DNA of 64,000 nt, from NCBI GenBank assembly GCA_030144725.1, contig JASKMD010000020.1:3655000-3718999 (forward strand), given 5' to 3'. The notes under the pieces are model-generated. The model had not been told where the DNA came from. It saw only the letters and a program-made list of their open reading frames with translations, and did no database searches. This DNA comes from Haematococcus lacustris. Taxonomy: Eukaryota; Chlorophyta; Chlorophyceae; Chlamydomonadales; Haematococcaceae. Both the position numbers and the translations under genes were made by a program. Shown here piece after piece: positions 55,570 to 64,000 of this stretch (position 1 is its first letter; each line of letters starts with the position of its first letter).

Positions 55570-57227
55570 GCCAACAAAACTCATTCAACAAGGAACAACA
55601 TGTCGGCCTGTGGGTAATCTCACTCCGCTACTAGTTGTAGCATCCTCGATCGCACCCTTGATGAACACAAACCCCAAGTCGATGGCACGTTCCTGGGGCA
55701 AACCCCCTGACCACTGGGCACACCATCAAAACTAACAGCTTGAATGCTTGTAAGGCTAACAGCCTGTGCAAACTACTAGGGCCTACGCATTGTTGCGGGC
55801 CCGACCATCAATGCCCCGCCGGTACTCTGCAGCCCGGTGCAGCCTCTGCCTGACCTTGGGCAGCCGGTCATTGACCAGCTTGTAGCGCTGCTGGTACTCC
55901 TTGCCAACGGGGGGCAGGGCCCTCAGGTCAGTCCAGCGGCACAGCTCCAAGGGGCGCTGCTTGCTCTCCCCAATGCGTTGGAAGTTCAGGCAGGGGTTGG
56001 TGTCCCGGTCCAGCCACCTGCCCCATGGGGGGGCCTGGGGTGGTGGCACTGGGCCAGGTAGGGGCTGGGCAGGGGGCTGGTCCTGGGCAGGGGGAGGTGG
56101 AGGTGGTGGCTCCTGGGCTGGGGCAGGGGGGTCCTGAGCAAGGGGGGCTGGGGGAGGGGGAGGGGGAGGGGGGTTGGGCGGCACCTCATGGCACCACTTC
56201 AGGCCCCGCACACACTTAGCGTGACGCACGCTCCAAGCTGGGCGCAACAGCCGGTGGTTGACCTGGCCTGCTGGGGGTACCCAGTCTGCGGGCCTAGGGC
56301 GGTCATCTGGCAGGCCACCTCACCGGGCAGCAGCCTGATGCGGCTGTGGTGGGGGCCACGCATCAGGTGCTCCTGCACAGTTGCATTGGTGAGCAGGTCC
56401 ATGGCAGCCTTGATCTGTGGCAGCAGGCTGGGGTCTTCGACGTCCAACTGAACTGGGGGGGGCAGCTGGGCTGGGGGGGCTGCACTGCGGGGTGAGTGGC
56501 GTGTGGGGAGGCGGGGGTGAGAGTAGGGAGGGCAGGCTGGGTCAGGTGGGGGAGGGGGGCATGGGGCTGGACCTGCTGCTGGGAAGCCTGGTGTGGGCTG
56601 ACCTAGGAAGCACTGGAGCAGCATGGTCAGCGACATGACCGCTGCCAGGCAACACTGCATGCTGCCCATGGTCATGCGCTGGTTGGCCTGTGCCACCACT
56701 GCGTCGACTTCCTCTGGGCTCAGGTCAGGCCGCGCTGCCTCCACAAGGCCGCGAAAGGCTGCCTTGATAACCTGGCGCCGCTCTGCGATCACTTCCTGCT
56801 CACCCTGCCCCTGCCCCTCATCCTCTTGCTGCCCGCTGCCACTGGCACCTGCATTACATGGGACGGCACAGCACACGCGCAGAACTTGATGCGCGGAGGC
56901 GGAATGTCGCGTGGACCACAATGCGTCGCGTCGGGAGGGGGGACTAGCCTTCCGTCGAGCTTAGTGGCTTACCGGCTGCACTCTGTGCGGGAGAGACGGG
57001 GCGCTTGCGTTTACTTTTCGGCGGCATCTCAGGGATTTAGCAACACCATCCAAGCGTGCTAGGGCGGGCATCATGTCGCCATTCAACCGGAGTGCCGGCA
57101 ACCGGAGTGGGGCGAAAATGAGATCCATTACACAATCCATTACACCATCCATTACAACACCCCAAGTTCTTGCAATAAAATTCACAGCATAGCAGTAGCA
57201 CTTGCCTATATACATTGCCAATATGGA
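55570..57227 (-). mobile_element. Fanzor-like element with both ends, internally deleted, copy F
   Basis: A 1658-bp element lies between exact 14-bp direct repeats. On the minus strand it runs from the 5' end (tccatattggcaatg, 57227), through exon 1 (57027-56973) and the intron to exon 2 (from 56848). The N-terminal domain breaks at LLPGEVA near 56320. Sequence then jumps to PPAGQVNHRLLRPAWS and RGLKWCHEVPPN, a long proline-rich stretch, RWLDRDTN (55996-56019, RuvC-III), QRIGES, PVGKEYQQRYKLVNDRL, and a stop near 55783. The noncoding 3' end follows to 55570. RuvC-I and most of the nuclease are deleted, so it is a MITE-like derivative that kept both termini. Confidence 0.78.
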
Positions 57228-57241
57228 GCCTGGAACTTCAG
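57228..57241. repeat. 14-bp direct repeat flanking Fanzor copy F (right)
   Basis: gcctggaacttcag, copy of 55556-55569. Confidence 0.85.
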
Positions 57242-57525
57242 ACAGCAGGCACAGCTGCATGGCGCAAGGTCATGGAGGGCTGAATCATCCTTCTTGCCCT
57301 GTGGCCACTGACACCATGCGCCTGCTCCCCATGCCCCTGCAAGCCCTCCCATGGAACCCCCCATGCCTCTTGCCCCTGCTGCAGCCTGCCCCTTTCCAGC
57401 CTACAGCAAATGACCGCCCCTCTCCCGGAGCCCTGCTGCTGCTGGTGCTCTATGATGGCGTGGGCAGAGCTGGCAGCTGCGGCTAATATATAATGCTGGC
57501 AGCTGCGGCTAATATACTGAATCCC
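57242..57525. other. Short intergenic, nothing recognised
   Basis: A 20-bp direct repeat (gctggcagctgcggctaata) occurs at 57468 and 57495. Confidence 0.4.
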
Positions 57526-58963
57526 TCAAGGTGTAGGAACATCAAAGCCGGCAGGTCCTGGCCAGACTGGCTGACCAGTGAGGATATTGTGGCTTGTGCA
57601 GTGGCCCTTGCTGTACAGGGTCTGGGCACGCAGCACCGCCCGCTGCTCAGTGCGCGCCTCCTGCGAGCCAGGACCACTGGCATCAGGCTGTAACCCACAC
57701 ACAGCTCCTGGCGGGGCGGTGGGCATAACAGCTAGGCGGTCACAGGCTGCAGGCCAGGCAGGGTGAGGTGAGGTGAACACGTGGAGGACCTGCAGGCTGT
57801 GTGAAGCTGTGTGAAGCTGTATTGTTAGGGACTGCTGCATCCCGCCCCGTCGTGCGGTTGGTAATGGGTGATTCCGCGACCAATGGGATGTCACGGGGTG
57901 GATCCCACCTGACCATGTAAGAAATCTACTCTGGTGGCTTGGCGAGGGCGTAGTCTTTCTTTCTTTCAGGGACTGCTGCAGGCCACCTGTGGGCTGCTGG
58001 TGTCGCACCTTCTGCTTCAGCGCCTGGCCGTCAGGTGTGGGTGCGTAGTCCAGGGTCAGGATGTTGTAGGCCTGGCTGCTGGCATTGCGGCGGCTACCGC
58101 CCTGGCCCGCCTCCCGCTTGCGCTCGTACACGTCCTCTGCCCGCTGGTGGGCCTGCAGGCAGTGCAGCCATGCAGCTCAGTATAGGTAAGCAGGGGGCCT
58201 GCCAGAGCGCATGGGGCTGGCATGTGTGGTGAAAAACGTGGTTTGTTGGTCCAGGCAGTCCAACTGCACAGCCAGCACACCACCCACCACCTTGCAGCCA
58301 GCACACCTAAGCCCATGATCCCACAGCCAAAACCTTGAAGCTCAAGGTATCACAGCCAGCACTTCTGAGCCCACCCCTGCCGGGGTGAGTGAGGCTAAGG
58401 GTTGGGACAGAGCTGCTCCCGTGCCTCTCTGCACACAGCAATGTGGTTGGGAGGTGGTGGCTTGACCAGGTCGAGGTCAGGGGTGTTGGGGCCCGGGGTG
58501 CTGTTTGTAGTGGAGTAGCTGGGCCATGTCAGGGAGCGGGCGGTCAGCACACATAGGTGCAGGAGCCTTCACCCTGCTTCATGTGCAGGGGGCCAGCACA
58601 CAATGAGGCCTCCTACAGCTCGGTGTGGTGCCTACAGCTGCTCTGGTGCTGGCTGGTGCCTGTGGCTGGGCCGGTACTGAAGCCAGGACTGAAGCCAGGC
58701 AGTAACAGTGGCAATGGTAGCTAACCCATGGCAGGTGGCTGCACCTCGGTGACGTGGTGGGGTTGTAGCATCGCCATACCTGTTCATTACGTTGGGCGAA
58801 GTCAACCTCTCTGTGGTAGTTGGCGACTCTTCTCTTTTCATACATGTCCTGCTATCATTGGCAGGTGCATGTTTGTGACGAGAACATGTCAGCCATAAAC
58901 GAAGGTTAAGCGCACCTCTTTCTTCCTTTGTCGCTCCTGTCTTTCTACGACACTAGCGTCCAT
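57526..58963 (-). CDS. Small charged conserved-looking protein, 131 residues
   Basis: Exons: 58963-58916, 58848-58780, 58152-58009, 57660-57526; GT-AG, all phase 0. MDASVVERQERQRKKE, then YEKRRVANYHREVDFAQRN, AEDVYERKREAGQGG and YNILTLDYAPTPDGQALKQK, then ARTEQRAVLRAQTLYSKGH and HNILTG. The two YNIL/HNIL motifs after charged helices suggest an internal repeat, and the pattern resembles small algal cilia-associated proteins. That function is a guess; I do not recognise the family. Four exons that join in phase from unrelated ORFs argue that the gene is real. Confidence 0.7.
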
Positions 58964-59344
58964 GAGCCTAAGGTATGTAAGTTTCTAAGTGCCTTCAGTG
59001 TAGCAAGTGTTGCTGTATAAGCCCGCGAGCCGATGTATGCTGTGCGATGTAGCGCCTAGGACTCGCAGAGCACTAGGCCTAGGTACTGTATGGACGGGTT
59101 GTCTGCTGCGACGTCTGCTGCTTGTCTGCTGCAACGTGCGCGTAGCTGGTATTTGCACCGTTGCAAGGCTCACGGGTAGTCACATGCATGCACAGTTGTT
59201 GGATGAAATCAATCCCATGGTATGGTGTTTGTCCTACACTGCCATGTAAACCATAACCCGAAGATGAGCAGCGTCGCCTTTCTTCATCTTGGCATCACAA
59301 TTCCTAGCTTCACAATCCAAGGTGTAAGAATCATTTGCTTGTGA
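58964..59344. other. Gap between the small gene and WDR55
   Basis: Holds the WDR55 3' UTR and the small gene's promoter, both on minus; no TGTAA is obvious near the WDR55 stop. Confidence 0.4.
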
Positions 59345-61678
59345 TCACAGCAAATCGCTAAAGAAGTTGGTCTTTTGCTTCTGATCCTTCTGTTTCGTCC
59401 ACTTCGTCTTCTCCCTCTCCCTACGCTTCTTGCTTTTGCTGCGATGATCATCTTCGCTGCTGGCCCCCTCCCCTTCGCTGCTCCCGTCCTCGTCGCTGCC
59501 TCCCCCTTGCTGCTGTTTTGCATGCTGCTGTCTGCCGCCCAGCTTGGGCGTCACTCGTTGCCTGCCACTCTGGACACCAGCTGCTTCCACTTTGCTATGT
59601 GCAGAAGCAGGAGCCGGGGGCTCCCCATTGCTCCTAGGGCAAGAGGATGTGGCTGCTCCTGCGGGGCTGCAGGGCTCAGCGGCCCTGGGCTGATGCCCTT
59701 GCTTGCTGCCGCCAGCCATGCCACCCATGCTGACCCCTGCACCGCGGTCCCCCACAATTTCCCCCTGCACAGCCCCCTCCCTTCTCCCTCTCTCCCGCAC
59801 TTGTCCCTTACTTTGATCACAGACAAACCCTCCTCCCTGCGCCATCCCTACATCCACACCGTTACCCCGCCCCTCCTCCTCCCCCTTCCGCCCCCCTTGC
59901 ACCCCTCCATCCTCCTCCTCCCCCTCCTCTTCCTCCTCCTCCCCCTCCTCTTCTTCTTCCTCCTCCCCCTCTTCCTCCTCCTTCTCTTCCTCCCCTTGCC
60001 CCTCACTGTCATCAGCCTCTGACCCTGACTCATCCCCATCACTACCTTGTGCACAACCCTGCTCCCACCCCCCTTCCCGCACCCCCCCAGTGCTGACCAT
60101 GCCTTGCACAGCGCTACGCACTTGCTGCTTGCGCTGCCCTGTCCCACTGTGAGCCCCAGGGCGCCCTGCCACGGCCGCCACTTCACCGCCACCGCCCTCG
60201 CCCTCGCCCTCGCTGCTGCTGCCTGACACGACACCGGCCCGAACACCGTGGTTGGGCCCGTCAGAGCCACCCGCAGCGCCATCTTCATCAACTTCATCTT
60301 CGTCGTCGTCATCGTCGTCGTCGTGCATGACCGCAAGATCCCACAGCCGCAAGGTGGGGTCATGAGAGATGCTTGCCAGCACGTGTCTGCAGCCAGCGCA
60401 CCGAGGGCAGACATGGTCAGCACATCACGCCTTAGCAGGGGGTGCTGGGGGCTGGGGGAGGGGGCGAGCAGTGGAGGGGAAAGGTGGCAGCAGGGTGTGC
60501 AGAGGGGCACGATGAGCGCAGGCTGTGCAGCAGGGTGCCAGCGCTCCCTTGCCGGCTGCTGCTCCTCGTTTTCCCTAGTAGGCTACATTTCCTCCTGGCT
60601 TGCCATCGCACAGCCTCAGCCCCTCTCTGCCTCTCCTGGCATCAGCCGCCCCCGCTGGCGCTGCTGCTGCTGCTGCTGCCGCCAGCCTTCTGTTTGATGT
60701 CCCCCCAGCACCTCCTCTCCCTTGCTGACAAGTCATGGTGGTGACCCGCTGCCCTTTCCCTTGCCATACCTTCCTCCTCCCCTCCCTCCCCTCCCCTAGC
60801 TGCCAGCGACCCTTGACCCCCCCCCCCTCTGCCCCTCCTTCCCCCCACCACCATTGAAAGCGCCACCCACCCGCCCTCCACCCCCCAAACCCCTGCTCTT
60901 CTTGCTCTTCGGTAGGGCCCCTGCTGCGTTGGTCTCTAGTGCTAGAGTCCTCTCACTCCAGCAAGGGCTGTGCTGTCTTTTCGCACCCCTCCACTCACTC
61001 CCTTTCCAGCCAATCATAGTCATGGCCGGTTCCCAGCCTTACCCATCAGGCATAGCCTCACACCCAATCTGCCCCTCCTCCCCTTCCCCCAGGGAAACGC
61101 CCTTCACACCCCTTCACACACGCCACCCCCTGCTCCCCTTCCCCCAGAAAACGTCCTGCACACCCCTTCACACACGCCACCCCCTGCTCCCCTTCCCCCA
61201 GGAAAACACCCTCCACACCCCTTCACACACCCCACCCCCTGCTGCCCCCCACCTGTCATGGCTAAGGCTCAGTGCCTCCACTGGGAAGTCCTCCGCATGC
61301 CCCCCAAGCACCCCCAGCAGCTTGTTGGGCAGCAGGCCCAGCACACGCAGCAGGCCGTCGCTGCTGCCGCTGAGCAGGGTGTCCTCGTCAAAGGCCACCA
61401 GCGCGTCCACACTGTCAGGGTGGCCGGTGAACCTGGACAGGACGGAGGGCGGGGGCTGGCTGGCAAACCCAGGGGCAGGGGCAGGGGCAGGGGCAGGGGC
61501 AGGGGCAGGGGCAGGGGCAGGGGCAGGGGCAGGGGCAGGGGCAGGGGCAGGGGCAGGGGCAGGGGCAGGGGCAGGGGCAGGGGCAGGGGCAGGGGCAAGC
61601 TCCTTGTAGCAATGCTGGCTAGCGTTCTGTTGCCCCTCCTGCCGCCCCACAACTTCTCACAGTATGCTGTTGCTGCTG

Positions 61679-61744
<66 letters not shown>

Positions 61745-62779
61745 GTGCTGCTGCTCCTGGTGCCGCTCCTGGTGCTGCTCCTGCTGGTGCTAGTGGTGGT
61801 GGTGGTGGTGCTGCTGCTGCCTCCTTCATCACCTGTCGCTGCAGTCCTTGAAGCAGCCCCAGGAAAACAAGGCCAGTGCTCCGCTCTGACAGCCGGCCAC
61901 GACCTTCTTCCCGCCTTTCATCACCACCACGGACAGCAGCTCGTCATCAGCGTCAGTCTCGCTGCGAGCCCTGCAAAAAGGCCAGGAGGTGCTGGTGTGG
62001 CTGCTTGGCCTACCTCAGACTAGGCTGCTAGGGGCCTGGCGGCACTGTTAGCCCAAGCGCTACTGGTAGACTGTTGTGCACCGGCGCGTGAAAAGGGGCG
62101 TTGAGAGGCCACGCCAATGCCATGCAGGGCATGTTGCCGCCACAAGCTGCTTCAAGGCCACTGCAGCGACATGTGGGGGAGGAGGCAGCAGCAGCCAGAC
62201 AGGGGAGGAGGCAGCAGCAGCGGCAGCAACCACGCCAGCAGCAGCCTCTGCACAGCCTAGCTGTCACCACCCTGGCCTGGACCCCAACCCTCCTGGCCCT
62301 GGCCTGGAGGGGTGGGACCCCCCTGGCCTCGTTTGGCCTCTCCAGCCCCCTGGCCCTAGCCTGGGCCCCACCCCTCGCCCTACCTGCCTGCTGCCTGCAC
62401 AAGCACTGAATCTGGCCCACCCTGACTGCCCTGCACCTCCCAACCTCCCTTCCTCCCGGCTTGGCCCTCCCTGACCCTAACCCTGACCTTGCTCCAGTCC
62501 ACTTCTCCTCCACCCTCCCACCTTTCCCCGCACTGCCCCACCCCTCCCCTTGCACTCCCTCCCCCTAGGCCACCCCCACCTCAGGCGGCAGGCGCGCAGG
62601 TCATGGACTGACAGGGTGCCGTCCCCACTGCTCACCACCAGGGCCGCCTCCTGGGGCTGCAGGGCGGCGTCGCTGATGAAGTCAGTGTGCTTGCGGTACG
62701 CCATCACCTGGCAGTCCAGGGCGGGGGGCAGCACAGTGGGCGCCAGCGATGGCAACCTGAACTAACCGCACCAACACTG

Positions 62780-62812
<33 letters not shown>

Positions 62813-62850
62813 AGCTGCCTCTTTTGCCAGCACTGCTGCTGCTGCTAGCA

Positions 62851-62885
<35 letters not shown>

Positions 62886-64000
62886 ACCACTGCTGCCACT
62901 GTTAGGACTGGTGGTGGTGTTGGGAGGGTGGGCGTAAGCGCGGCAGTGGCGTTCCTGCACTGACCTGCTTCCTGCTGCGCTGGTCCCATACTTTGACCAC
63001 GCCATCCTCATCCCCGCTGACTGCCATGCCGCTGCCCGCCGCCCAGCTGCCACCCGCCTGCCCTGCTGGCATGGAGCTGTTGTACGAGGTACCAAGGGGG
63101 CTGACAGCCAGGATGCGCAGCATGCTGATGGGGGAGTCATGGGCGGCATCCTGGCACCAGGCCTGCGAGGCAAGGCAGCTGTGGTGGGTGGGCGGGCGGG
63201 CGGGTGGGCTGCAGTATTGCTGTGACTCCCTATGGGGGTAAGGTGGCGTCAAATGAGTGCTGAGGTTGAGGTGGTCATTACCATCACCATCCTCATCACC
63301 ATCAACACCATCACCATTAATATCACCATCCTCATCATCGTGTACTGGGACTGCACTGTGTACTGGGTACACCAGCCAAGGCAGACCTCTTGGTAGCGTT
63401 GCGGCTTCTGATGAGATCTATGGCTGAGGTGACCATGGTGGGCTGCAATGAGGACTATACTAAACATGTTCACACATGTGACCTGAGGGGGAGCAAGTGG
63501 CACCCCTGCCAAGAGGTTTTGTCTCATGGCAATGACGCCTGGGTGATTAAGTGCGCTGGCAGGCTGCAGTGGCCCAATGGCTGGACTGGGTGGTGCAGTG
63601 GGCATGCAAGTTCGTGGATTGAGCGCTGCCAGGTGATGCTGAGTCACCTGCTTGCCAGTTTTGCTGTCCAGGCTGCAGCGGTCTAGTGACTGGACTGGTC
63701 ATGCAGGCTCGTGGTATTGAACTGGTGACCAGGTGATGCTGCGTCTGCGCAGACGGCTACTGAAGGACACCCCTGCTGCCTACTTTCCCGCCACAAAGCA
63801 GGAGTGCATGCTGTAGCTGGCCACCTTTGTACCATGCTTGCAATTGGTCTTGTATGAAGCTTCCAGATTGGTACACAATAGCTGCATAACAGCCTGGGGT
63901 TGTGCAGCTTCACCTGCTTGCCAGTATTGCTGTCCAGGGCGATGAGCTTGCGGTCCTGGCCAGCTGTCACAAGGTGCAACCCGTCTAAGGTGAATCGCAC
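59345..64000 (-). CDS. WDR55: WDR55/Jip5-like WD40 repeat protein, 3' part
   Basis: Visible exons: 64000-63914, 63162-62965, 62707-62580, 61970-61833, 61432-61253, 60386-59345; all GT-AG and in phase, about 590 residues, with the N-terminus beyond the window. WD blades: VRFTLDGLHLVTAGQDRKLIALD, then GMAVSGDEDGVVKVWDQRS, LVVSSGDGTLSVHDLRA, KKVVAGCQSGALALFSWG and CFKDCSDRF. TLLSGSSDGLLRVLGLLPNKLLG and LASISHDPTLRLWDL complete the set. A long acidic tail (poly-D/E) with basic patches ends NFFSDLL, like the family's conserved C-terminus. WDR55 proteins act in nucleolar ribosome biogenesis. The acidic tail is much longer than usual. Confidence 0.93.
61471..61597. repeat. (GGGGCA)n array in a WDR55 intron
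   Basis: About 21 perfect hexamers just upstream (minus sense) of the exon starting at 61432. Confidence 0.97.
61668..61737. repeat. (GCT)n microsatellite in a WDR55 intron
   Basis: Over 20 triplets with one early interruption. Confidence 0.95.
62782..62886. repeat. Interrupted (GCT)n microsatellite in a WDR55 intron
   Basis: Two runs separated by about 40 bp. Confidence 0.9.

Noticed and set aside
60842..61851. Plus-strand ORFs of about 250-290 residues opposite WDR55
   Set aside because: Mostly GAGA/GRGR repeat frames antisense to well-supported WDR55 exons.

Overview
The window looks like nuclear DNA of a chlorophycean (volvocalean) green alga. It has an intron-split RBCS gene, a plastid-type aspartate-semialdehyde dehydrogenase, TGTAA poly(A) signals, GT-AG introns in every gene, GC-rich coding sequence and dense simple repeats. 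The repeat-borne Fanzor-like protein family resembles one I associate with Haematococcus, but that species-level guess is recall, not something computed here.

Host genes, left to right: RBCS (minus, 9228-10319, 4 exons, complete); SPT4 (plus, 14740-15601, 5 exons, complete); a large receptor-less TKL-type (pseudo)kinase (minus, about 22738-31298, at least 7 exons); an MFSD6-like MFS transporter (minus, 35744-40409, 10 exons, complete model); aspartate-semialdehyde dehydrogenase (plus, 51590-54596, 9 exons, complete); a 131-residue charged protein (minus, 57526-58963, 4 exons); and the 3' part of a WDR55-like WD40 gene (minus, 59345 to beyond 64000). They show no shared pathway; they are unrelated housekeeping genes separated by mobile DNA.

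Mobile DNA makes up most of the rest. At 1-3286 lies the 3' half of a Ty3/gypsy chromovirus with its 211-bp LTR. From 3.7 to 8.4 kb, and again at 16.6, 41.1 and 55.6-57.2 kb, there are broken copies of one Fanzor-like (eukaryotic TnpB) family. At 18.7-20.1 kb a 5'-truncated LINE is flanked by exact 31-bp target duplications. At 20.5-21.65 and 49.89-50.87 kb are two members of a TIR family with GGTCACC ends. At 33.15-34.36 and 42.69-44.35 kb are two members of a second TIR family (8-9-bp duplications). A hAT-like element (44357-48740) with an apparently intact 860-residue transposase, carrying a coiled coil and a C-terminal SAP-like motif, has inserted into the edge of the second of these. A shrunken relative of that hAT, filled with a (CCCAG)58 array, sits at 11320-13188.

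The strongest leads are the hAT-SAP element with its reconstructable nested insertion history, and the Fanzor family with its shared noncoding end. All exon models were made by eye from splice consensus, phase and family resemblance; none has transcript support here.
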